This document shows, one piece after another, positions 47,938-55,246 of a stretch of DNA of 64,000 bases. Both the position numbers and the translations under genes were made by a program. A model generated the notes under the pieces. It saw only the letters and a program-made list of their open reading frames with translations, had not been told where the DNA came from and did not search any database. Origin of the DNA: Perlucidibaca piscinae DSM 21586 (GTDB taxonomy: Bacteria; Pseudomonadota; Gammaproteobacteria; Pseudomonadales; Moraxellaceae); assembly GCF_000420045.1 (NCBI RefSeq), contig NZ_ATUE01000005.1, forward strand, positions 1-64,000, written 5' to 3'. Within the stretch, counting starts at the first letter, position 1, and each line of letters opens with the position of its first letter.

Positions 47938-49194
47938 ATGGACATCACTGCGTACATGCATACCCTGGGCAGCGCCGCGCGCCAGGCATCCCGGGTCATT
48001 GCCCGCGCCAGCACCAGCACGAAAAATGCCGCCCTGCTAGCCATTTACCATGCTTTGCAGGCGCGTGAAAGCGAGATTCTCGCCGCCAACGCCCGCGACC
48101 TCGAAGCCGGCCGTGCCAACGGCCTCGAGGACGCCCTGCTCGACCGCCTGGCACTTGATGCCAAGCGCTTCGCCGGCATGCTTGACGGCCTGCAGCAGGT
48201 CATCGCCCTGCCCGACCCGGTCGGCGAGATGAGCGATTTCAGCTATCGTCCGTCCGGCATCCAGCTAGGCAAGATGCGGGTGCCGCTGGGCGTCATCGGC
48301 ATCATCTACGAGTCGCGCCCCAACGTGACCCTGGAGGCCGCCGCGCTGTGCCTGAAGTCGGGCAATGCCACCATCCTGCGTGGCGGCAGCGAAGCCCTGC
48401 ACAGCAACCAGGCCATCGCCGCCGGCATCCGTGCCGGTCTCGAGGCGGCCGGCCTGCCGGCAGCCGTGGTCCAGGTCGTCGACACCACCGACCGGGCCGC
48501 CGTCGGCCTGCTGATCACCATGCCGGAATTCGTTGATGTCATCGTGCCGCGCGGTGGCAAGGGCCTGATCGAACGCATCAGCCGCGAAGCCCGGGTGCCG
48601 GTGATCAAGCACCTCGACGGCAACTGCCATGTCTTTCTCGACCGCGCCGCCGATCCGGTCAAGGCCGAGCGCATTGCCATCAACGCCAAGACCCATCGCT
48701 ATGGCGTCTGCAACGCCATGGAAACGCTGCTGGTCGATGCCCCGGTGGCGGCAGCGCTGCTGCCCGGGCTGGCTGCCGCCTACCGCGACAAGGGCGTCGA
48801 GCTGCGCGGCTGCGAACGCACGCGCGCCCTCGTTGACGACGTGATCGCGGCCACCGAAGAAGACTGGTTCACCGAGTACCTGGCACCGGTGCTGGCCATC
48901 AAGGTCGTCGACGGGCTCGACGAGGCGATCACGCACATCAACCACTACGGCTCGCACCATACCGACGCCATCGTCACCGAGGACTACGGCCGCGCCCGCC
49001 GCTTCCTCGCCGAAGTCGACTCCAGCTCGGTCATGGTCAATGCCTCGACGCGTTTCGCCGACGGCTTCGAGTACGGGCTGGGTGCCGAGATCGGCATCTC
49101 CACCGACAAGATCCACGCCCGCGGCCCGGTCGGCCTGCTCGGCCTGACATCGCAGAAGTGGGTGGTGCTGGGTGACGGCCAGATCCGCCAGTAA
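47938..49194 (+). CDS. proA: Gamma-glutamyl phosphate reductase
   Basis: ProA reduces gamma-glutamyl phosphate to the semialdehyde in proline synthesis. It is 418 residues of the aldehyde dehydrogenase superfamily, with catalytic Cys258 in the segment YGVCNAMETLL and the NADPH-binding stretch IYESRPNVTLEAAALCLKSG. The C-terminus has ALGAEIGIST-like GLGAEIGISTDKIHARGPVG. It starts the proA-nadD-rsfS-rlmH-mrdA-rodA-mltB run, with a 6-bp gap to nadD. Confidence 0.97.
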   Translation: MDITAYMHTLGSAARQASRVIARASTSTKNAALLAIYHALQARESEILAANARDLEAGRANGLEDALLDRLALDAKRFAGMLDGLQQVIALPDPVGEMSDFSYRPSGIQLGKMRVPLGVIGIIYESRPNVTLEAAALCLKSGNATILRGGSEALHSNQAIAAGIRAGLEAAGLPAAVVQVVDTTDRAAVGLLITMPEFVDVIVPRGGKGLIERISREARVPVIKHLDGNCHVFLDRAADPVKAERIAINAKTHRYGVCNAMETLLVDAPVAAALLPGLAAAYRDKGVELRGCERTRALVDDVIAATEEDWFTEYLAPVLAIKVVDGLDEAITHINHYGSHHTDAIVTEDYGRARRFLAEVDSSSVMVNASTRFADGFEYGLGAEIGISTDKIHARGPVGLLGLTSQKWVVLGDGQIRQ

Positions 49195-49200
49195 GCACGC

Positions 49201-49860
49201 GTGATCCTGCTCTTCGGCGGCTCCTTCGATCCCGTGCATCTCGGCCATGTCGAGACGGCACGGGCGGCGCAGCAGGCGCTGGCAGCCGATACCGTGGTCT
49301 GGCTGCCGGCCGCCCGCTCGCCGCTGAAGGACACGCCGGGCACCTCCGCCGCCGACCGCGGCGAGATGCTGCGACTGCAGCTGGCCAGCATGGCCGCGTG
49401 CGGCTGGCAGCTGTCACTGGAGGAGCTGGAGGCGCCGCCACCCAGCTACACCATCGACACCCTGCGGCGCTGGCGCCGGCGCATCGGCCCCGAGCAGCCG
49501 CTGGCCTTCCTCATCGGTCGCGACAGCCTGCAGACCCTGCCGGCCTGGCGCGACTGGGACCGCCTCACCGAGGTCGCCCATCTGGTGGTGGCCACCCGCC
49601 CCGGCCATGAGCAGCCGCTGCCGATGGCACTGGCAGACTGGTGGTCGGCACGCCAAACCGATCAGCCAAAGCTGCTACAATGCGCGCCGTCGGGGCGCAT
49701 CCTGACGCTGACGACACCGCCCTGGCCGATTTCCAGCAGCATCCTGCGCCTTGCCCTGCACACCCGTGAACCCGTGGCCGACTGGCTCGCCCCCGCTGTT
49801 CAGGACTATATTGATCACCACGGCCTGTACCGCCCACCGGAGACCCCAGCGAACCCATGA
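49201..49860 (+). CDS. nadD: Nicotinate-mononucleotide adenylyltransferase (GTG start)
   Basis: NadD makes deamido-NAD. Its 219 residues begin with GTG at 49201. The nucleotidyltransferase motif GGSFDPVHLGH follows directly, and ISSSILR near the C-terminus corresponds to the ISSTxIR motif. LPAARSPLKDT is the mononucleotide-side loop. A TACAAT followed by GCGCGCC inside its 3' part (49676-49681) resembles a -10 for rsfS and the genes behind it. It overlaps rsfS by 4 bp. Confidence 0.94.
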   Translation: MILLFGGSFDPVHLGHVETARAAQQALAADTVVWLPAARSPLKDTPGTSAADRGEMLRLQLASMAACGWQLSLEELEAPPPSYTIDTLRRWRRRIGPEQPLAFLIGRDSLQTLPAWRDWDRLTEVAHLVVATRPGHEQPLPMALADWWSARQTDQPKLLQCAPSGRILTLTTPPWPISSSILRLALHTREPVADWLAPAVQDYIDHHGLYRPPETPANP

Positions 49861-50222
49861 ACGCTCTCGACGCCGACACCCAACGCCTCTACGACACCGC
49901 ACTCAACGCTCTCGCCGACCTCAAGGCGCAGCAGGTCACGACCCTGGATGTGCGCCCCCTGACCAGCCTGGCTGACCTCATGATCATCGCCAGCGGCACC
50001 TCCACCCGCCACGTCAAGGCTCTGGCCGACGAGGTCCAGGTCAAGGCCAAGGCCGCCGGCTTCATGCCGGTCGGCATCGAAGGCGAACGCGAAGGTGAAT
50101 GGGTGCTGATCGACCTCGCCGGCGTCATCGTGCACGTCATGCTGCCCGCCACCCGCGTGTTCTACGACCTCGAGAAGCTCTGGACCGCCCAGGGCGCTGC
50201 CAGCTCGACCCAGGCGAACTGA
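49857..50222 (+). CDS. rsfS: Ribosomal silencing factor RsfS
   Basis: RsfS (YbeB) binds uL14 and blocks joining of ribosomal subunits in starvation. The 121-residue protein carries the family segments VRPLTSLADLMIIASGTSTRH and the core EGEREGEWVLIDLAGVIVHVM. The ATG overlaps the nadD stop. rlmH follows 6 bp later. Confidence 0.95.
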   Translation: MNALDADTQRLYDTALNALADLKAQQVTTLDVRPLTSLADLMIIASGTSTRHVKALADEVQVKAKAAGFMPVGIEGEREGEWVLIDLAGVIVHVMLPATRVFYDLEKLWTAQGAASSTQAN

Positions 50223-50228
50223 CCCTCC

Positions 50229-50696
50229 TTGAAGATACGCCTGCTCGCCGTCGGCACCCGCATGCCCTCCTGGATCTCCGAGGGCTACGAGGATTACGCC
50301 AAGCGCCTGACCGACGATGTCCGTCTGGAGCTGGTGGAAATTCCTGCCGGCAAGCGTGGCAAGCAGGTTGATCTGGTTCGTCTCACCGAGAAGGAAGGCG
50401 AGGCCCAGCTCGCGGCCATCGGCAACGGCGACCGGGTTATTGCGCTCAATGTCGGCGGCCGCTCGCTGAGCACCGAGGAATTGTCAGAAATGCTTGGCCG
50501 CTGGCTGCAGGAAGGCCGTAATATCAGCCTGCTGATTGGCGGGCCGGAGGGCCTGTCGCCTGCCGCCGTTGCGCGCGCCGATCAGCAATGGTCGCTGTCG
50601 CCGCTGACCCTGCCGCATCCGCTGGTGCGGGTTCTGCTGGCCGAGCAGCTCTATCGCGCCTGGACCTTGCTGAAGGGTCATCCCTATCACCGCTGA
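50229..50696 (+). CDS. rlmH: 23S rRNA (pseudouridine1915-N3)-methyltransferase RlmH (TTG start)
   Basis: RlmH methylates pseudouridine 1915 of 23S rRNA on the 70S ribosome. The standard N-terminus MKIRLLAVGTRMP is encoded from TTG at 50229, giving 155 residues. No ATG is available and no ribosome site is visible, so translation probably depends on coupling with rsfS. The SPOUT core is shown by LLIGGPEGLS and the C-terminal SPLTLPHPLVRVLLAEQLYRA. Confidence 0.94.
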   Translation: MKIRLLAVGTRMPSWISEGYEDYAKRLTDDVRLELVEIPAGKRGKQVDLVRLTEKEGEAQLAAIGNGDRVIALNVGGRSLSTEELSEMLGRWLQEGRNISLLIGGPEGLSPAAVARADQQWSLSPLTLPHPLVRVLLAEQLYRAWTLLKGHPYHR

Positions 50697-50699
50697 GCC

Positions 50700-52601
50700 A
50701 TGAACCCACTCAACAAGCAGCCCTCCCGACTGACGCTGAAGGACCAGCAGCAAGACATCGAGCTGTTCCGCCAGCGTGCCACCTTTGCCGGCGGATTCGT
50801 GCTGGTCGCGCTCGGGCTGCTGCTGCTGCGCTATGGCTGGCTGCAGCTGTTCCAGCACGAGCAGTACGTCACGCAGTCGGAGAACAACCGCATCCAGCTC
50901 GAGGCCATCGCGCCGCCGCGCGGCTTCATCTACGACCGCAACGGCGTGCTGCTGGCCGACAACCGCCCGGTCTTCACGCTGGTGGTGAACCGCCAGCAGG
51001 CCGGCGATCTGGATGACCTGATCCGGCGCCTGACCCCCATTCTCGGCCTCACCGAGGAAGAGGTGGAGCGCTTCCAGAAGCGCCTGCGCATCGCCCGTCG
51101 CTACGAGCCGGTGATCATCCGCAGCCGCCTCAGCGAGGAGGATCTGGCGACTTTCTCCGAGGTCCGCTACGCCTTCCCCGGCGTCAATGCCGAAATCGAG
51201 ATCTCGCGCTACTACCCGCAGGGCGAGCTGTTCGCGCACGTCATCGGCTATGTCTCGCGCATCTCCGAACAGGAGCAGAAAACCCTGGACCCGGCGGCCT
51301 ACGCCGGCACCCACCTGATCGGCAAGCTCGGCATCGAGAAGTTCTACGAGCAGGCCCTGCACGGCGAGGTCGGCTACCAGCATGTCGAGACCAATGCCTA
51401 CGGCAAGCAGATCCGCGTGCTCAAGCGCACGCCGCCGGTGCGCGGTGCCGACCTGACGCTGCACCTGGACAGCAAGCTGCAACAGATCGCGCATGAGCAG
51501 CTCGCCGGACGCCGTGGCGCGATTGTCGCGATCGATCCGCGCAACGGCGGCGTGCTCGCCTTCGTCAGCAACCCCGGCTTCGATCCCAACCTGTTCGTCG
51601 GCGGCATTCCCACGCCCCTCTACAAGGGCCTGCGTGATCACGAGGACCGCCCGCTCTACAACCGTGCCCTGCAGGGCATCTACCCGCCCGGTTCGACCAT
51701 CAAGCCGCACGAGGGTCTGGGCGGCTTGCACTACGGCCTGACCAACTGGGAATACCGCATCGCCGACCCGGGCTTCTTCATGCTGCCCGGCGTCAACCAC
51801 CGCTTCCGTGACTGGAAGAAGCAGGGCCACGGCATCGTTGACCTGTATCGCGCCATCGAGATCTCCTGCGACACCTATTTCTATCTGCTCTCGGACCGCA
51901 TGGGCGTGGATCGTTTCCACGACTGGATGTCCGAGTTCGGCTTCGGCCACAAGACCGGCATCGACCTGGTCAACGAGAAGACCGGCACCCTGCCCTCGGT
52001 GGCCTGGAAGCGCAAGCGCCTGGGCGCGCCCTGGTATCGTGGCGAAATGATGTCGGTGGGCATCGGCCAGGGCTATTTCACCGCCTCGCCGCTGCAGATC
52101 GCGCTGTCCACCGCGATCATCGCCAACAAGGGCCACAAGATCCGTCCGGTGCTGCTGAAGAGCAGCACCGGCGCCAAGGCCGTGCAGCCCGCCCCGCAAG
52201 GCAACGACATGATCCGCTACAACGGCGACCCGGCCGACTGGGACCGCATGCACGAGGCCATGCGCCGCGTCGTGCACGGCAGCGGCACGGCCACCGGCCT
52301 GCAGCGCGGCCTGGTCAACTACGACATCGCCGGCAAGACCGGTACCGCGCAGGTCAAGGGCATCAAGCAGAACGAGAAGTACGACGAGTCCCGGCTTGAC
52401 CCCCGGCACTGGGACCATGCCTGGTTCATGGGCTTCGCGCCGGTGGTGAACCCGCGCATCGCGGTGGCCGTGCTGGTGGAGAACGGCAAGCACGGCAGCA
52501 CGGCGGCCGGCCCCATTGCCAAGGCCCTGTTCGACTACGAGATCAATGGCATCGTGGCGCCTGCCCCGGTGCACGACAGCGAAGCCGAGGGTGGCGAGTG
52601 A
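50700..52601 (+). CDS. mrdA: Penicillin-binding protein 2 (elongasome transpeptidase)
   Basis: PBP2 cross-links lateral-wall peptidoglycan with RodA. The protein has 633 residues, with an N-terminal membrane helix (about 30-50), the pedestal domain beginning IAPPRGFIYDRNG, and a transpeptidase domain. Ser332 and Lys335 form the active-site STIK, SCD follows near residue 390, and the KTG triad is in AGKTGTAQ near 545. The residues after the active site read KPHEGLGGL, more polar than the usual KPxxALA. It starts 3 bp after rlmH and overlaps rodA by one base. Confidence 0.95.
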   Translation: MNPLNKQPSRLTLKDQQQDIELFRQRATFAGGFVLVALGLLLLRYGWLQLFQHEQYVTQSENNRIQLEAIAPPRGFIYDRNGVLLADNRPVFTLVVNRQQAGDLDDLIRRLTPILGLTEEEVERFQKRLRIARRYEPVIIRSRLSEEDLATFSEVRYAFPGVNAEIEISRYYPQGELFAHVIGYVSRISEQEQKTLDPAAYAGTHLIGKLGIEKFYEQALHGEVGYQHVETNAYGKQIRVLKRTPPVRGADLTLHLDSKLQQIAHEQLAGRRGAIVAIDPRNGGVLAFVSNPGFDPNLFVGGIPTPLYKGLRDHEDRPLYNRALQGIYPPGSTIKPHEGLGGLHYGLTNWEYRIADPGFFMLPGVNHRFRDWKKQGHGIVDLYRAIEISCDTYFYLLSDRMGVDRFHDWMSEFGFGHKTGIDLVNEKTGTLPSVAWKRKRLGAPWYRGEMMSVGIGQGYFTASPLQIALSTAIIANKGHKIRPVLLKSSTGAKAVQPAPQGNDMIRYNGDPADWDRMHEAMRRVVHGSGTATGLQRGLVNYDIAGKTGTAQVKGIKQNEKYDESRLDPRHWDHAWFMGFAPVVNPRIAVAVLVENGKHGSTAAGPIAKALFDYEINGIVAPAPVHDSEAEGGE

Positions 52602-53749
52602 TGAAGGAACAGCAGAACCGATTTCTCCGCCATGCCCCGCTCAGTGGTGCCGAGTTCCACAAGCGCGCCGACATCTGGGGCATGCTGCGTCTGGACCCGG
52701 CACTGTTCACCCTGCTCGCGATCGCCATCAGCATCGGCCTGATCGCGCTCTACAGCGCCAGCGGGGCGGATGCCGCCATGACCCTGAAGCAGGCCAGCAG
52801 CTTCTTCATCGGCCTGATCGTGCTGCTTGTGTTCGCTCGCATCCCGCCCAACACCTATGCCTACATCTCGCCCTGGTTCTACGGCTTCGGGGTCCTGCTG
52901 CTGATCGGCGTGGCGCTGTTCGGCGAGGTGCGCATGGGCGCCCAGCGCTGGCTGACCATTCCCGGCGTCACCAGCGTGCAGCCCTCGGAGTTCCTCAAGC
53001 TGGCGATGCCGATGATGACGGCCTGGTACCTGTCGCAGAAGGCACAGCCCATGAAGCTCAAGGACATAGCGGTCTGCCTGATGCTGATCCTGCTTCCGGC
53101 CGGCCTGGTCGCCGAGCAGCCCGATCTCGGCACCAGCATCCTGGTCTTTGCCAGCGGCTTCTTCGTGCTCTTCCTGGCCGGCCTGCCCTGGCGACTGATG
53201 GGCTACATGGCGGGCGCCTTCGCCGCCATCGCGCCGTTTGCCTGGCATTTCCTGCATGACTACCAGCGCCGCCGCATCCTGACCCTGTTCGATCCCGAGT
53301 CCGATCCGCTCGGCAACGGCTGGAACATCATCCAGTCGAAAACCGCCATCGGCTCCGGCGGCCTGTTCGGCAAGGGCTGGATGGACGGCTCGCAGTCACA
53401 CCTGCACTTCCTGCCGGAAGGTCACACCGACTTCATCATCGCCGCCTACTCCGAGGAGTTCGGCTACATCGGCGTGCTGGTGCTGATCGGCCTCTACCTG
53501 GCCATCCTGGTGCGCGCCTTCCAGATCGCCACCCAGGCCCAGACCGCCTATGCCCGCCTGCTGGCCGGCGCCATCACGCTGTCGTTCTTTGTCTACGTCT
53601 TTGTCAACGCAGGCATGGTCAGCGGCATTCTTCCCGTGGTGGGCGTGCCGCTGCCCTTCATCAGCTATGGCGGCACCGCCATCATCACCCTGATGTCCGG
53701 CTTCGGCGTGCTCATGTCCATCCAGGCCCATCGCAAGCTGATGGGCTGA
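52601..53749 (+). CDS. rodA: Rod shape-determining peptidoglycan glycosyltransferase RodA
   Basis: RodA is the SEDS polymerase partner of PBP2. The ATG at 52601 (TGATG with the mrdA stop) gives 382 residues. GTG at 52598 is an alternative adding one residue. About ten membrane segments are present. Signature stretches include WLTIPGVTSVQPSEFLKLAMP, the catalytic region AEQPDLGTSILVF with its Asp, and the C-terminal GVPLPFISYGGTAI. Confidence 0.95.
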   Translation: MKEQQNRFLRHAPLSGAEFHKRADIWGMLRLDPALFTLLAIAISIGLIALYSASGADAAMTLKQASSFFIGLIVLLVFARIPPNTYAYISPWFYGFGVLLLIGVALFGEVRMGAQRWLTIPGVTSVQPSEFLKLAMPMMTAWYLSQKAQPMKLKDIAVCLMLILLPAGLVAEQPDLGTSILVFASGFFVLFLAGLPWRLMGYMAGAFAAIAPFAWHFLHDYQRRRILTLFDPESDPLGNGWNIIQSKTAIGSGGLFGKGWMDGSQSHLHFLPEGHTDFIIAAYSEEFGYIGVLVLIGLYLAILVRAFQIATQAQTAYARLLAGAITLSFFVYVFVNAGMVSGILPVVGVPLPFISYGGTAIITLMSGFGVLMSIQAHRKLMG

Positions 53750-53764
53750 CCCCAGGAGTCATTC

Positions 53765-54799
53765 ATGTTCAAGAAGATGCGCACGGCAGGCATTGCTGCC
53801 CTGTCCCTGCTGGCCACCGGCGTACAGGCCCAGGACTTCAGCCAGTACGAGGAGCTGACCGCGATGATCGCCCAGCTCGAATCCGAGAAGATCTACGCTC
53901 CCGGCGAGCTGCAGGGCCTGTTCCAGCAGGTGAAGCGTCAGGACAGGATTCTCGAGCTGATCGCCCGTCCCGCCGAGAAGAGCAAGGAGTGGCGCGACTA
54001 CCGGCCCATCTTCATGACCGAGACCCGTGTTCGCGACGGCCTCGTGTTCTGGGACCAGCACCGTGATGCCCTGGCACGTGCCGAGCAGCAGTTCGGCGTG
54101 CCGGCCAGCCAGATCGTGGCCATCATCGGCGTCGAGACCAAGTACGGCGGCAACAAGGGCAGCTGGAAGGTCATCGAGGCCCTGGCCACGCTGGGCCTGG
54201 ACTACCCGCCGCGCGCGCCCTTCTTCCGCCGCGAACTGCGCGAGTTCCTGGTGCTCAGCAAGCAGAACGGACTCGATCCGCTCAACACGGTCGGCTCCTA
54301 TGCCGGTGCCATGGGCTTCCCGCAATTCATGCCGTCAAGCTGGCGTCGTCTAGCCATCGACTTCGATGGTGACGGCCGCATCGATCTGCTCAACAACCCG
54401 GTCGATGCCATCGGCTCCATCGCCAACTACTTCAAGGCCAACGGCTGGCGTGCCGGCGAGCCGGTGACGGTGCGTGCGCGCATCAGCGGCAATGACTACG
54501 ACAAGGCCACCAGCACCGAGCTGAAGACCACGTCGACGCTGGAGCAGCTGGCGAAGCAGGGTCTGCAGCCTCGCGACGCGCTGGCCATGGCGGCCACCAC
54601 GCCGGCATCCGGTCTGCGCCTGCAAGGCGCCAACGGCGGCGAGTTCTGGCTGGCACTGAACAACTTCTATGTCATCACGACCTACAACCGCAGCATCCTC
54701 TACGCCATGGCGGCCTATCAGCTCGCCGATGCACTGGATGCCGCGCGCAAGGCACGTGACCAGGCCGCTGTCGCGCCGGCAACCAGCCTGCTGCCCTGA
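53765..54799 (+). CDS. mltB: Membrane-bound/periplasmic lytic murein transglycosylase B
   Basis: A family GH103 lytic transglycosylase that cleaves glycan strands to 1,6-anhydro ends. The protein is 344 residues with a signal peptide (cleavage near residue 22, after VQA) but no lipobox, so it is the soluble SltB1-like form. The catalytic Glu124 lies in IIGVETKYGG, and SYAGAMGFPQFMPSSW is the substrate-groove motif. It closes the elongasome run. rlpA and dacA/C, which often follow, are absent. Confidence 0.93.
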   Translation: MFKKMRTAGIAALSLLATGVQAQDFSQYEELTAMIAQLESEKIYAPGELQGLFQQVKRQDRILELIARPAEKSKEWRDYRPIFMTETRVRDGLVFWDQHRDALARAEQQFGVPASQIVAIIGVETKYGGNKGSWKVIEALATLGLDYPPRAPFFRRELREFLVLSKQNGLDPLNTVGSYAGAMGFPQFMPSSWRRLAIDFDGDGRIDLLNNPVDAIGSIANYFKANGWRAGEPVTVRARISGNDYDKATSTELKTTSTLEQLAKQGLQPRDALAMAATTPASGLRLQGANGGEFWLALNNFYVITTYNRSILYAMAAYQLADALDAARKARDQAAVAPATSLLP

Positions 54800-54807
54800 G
54801 CCCTGAA

Positions 54808-54854
54808 CGACAACGCCCGTCAGACCGCGATGGCCTGACGGGCGTTGTCGTTTT
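54808..54854 (+). terminator. Strong terminator after mltB
   Basis: A perfect 16-bp stem (CGACAACGCCCGTCAG pairing with its complement at 54835-54850) encloses an 11-nt loop and is followed by TTTT. It separates the mltB operon from the convergent nirD end. On the minus strand the tail is not T-rich, so it works mainly for mltB. Confidence 0.88.
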
Positions 54855-54890
54855 CAGCCTGGATGCGCTGACGGAAAGGGCCGGGATGAC

Positions 54891-55235
54891 TCAGGCGGCG
54901 CGAGCCGCCTGGGTGACGGCGACCTGGATCATGCCGTCCTGCTCGCGCACGGCATGCACCGGGATCGACACGCCGGCATCCTCCAGGCAGGCCCCGGTGA
55001 GCAGATCGAAGTGCTGCTTGTAGACCGGCGAGGCGACCACCTGGCGACCCTCCAGGCTGCCGACCAGCCCGCGCGAGATCACGTTGGCGCCCGAGAACGG
55101 ATCATGGTTGCCGACCGCGTGCAGCGAGCCGTCACGGAGACGGAACACGGCAACCTGCTGGCCGTTGACCAGGGCGGCAACGCCGACCCCGGTGATGAGG
55201 CGCTCGGCGGCGCAGATGGTGACGAATTCACTCAT
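54891..55235 (-). CDS. nirD: Nitrite reductase small subunit NirD
   Basis: NirD is the Rieske-fold small subunit of assimilatory NADH-nitrite reductase. It has 114 residues, starting at ATG 55235 behind AGGAGA. The segment VGNHDPFSGANVISRGLVGS corresponds to a Rieske fold lacking the Cys/His cluster ligands, as in E. coli NirD. It lies 11 bp after nirB and is the last gene of the reductase operon. Confidence 0.94.
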   Translation of the reverse strand: MSEFVTICAAERLITGVGVAALVNGQQVAVFRLRDGSLHAVGNHDPFSGANVISRGLVGSLEGRQVVASPVYKQHFDLLTGACLEDAGVSIPVHAVREQDGMIQVAVTQAARAA

Positions 55236-55246
55236 GGTCTCTCTCC

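Noticed and set aside
50484..52574. 696-codon open frame opposite mrdA
   Set aside because: Antisense shadow with no motifs; mrdA has a complete catalytic triad and membrane anchor.
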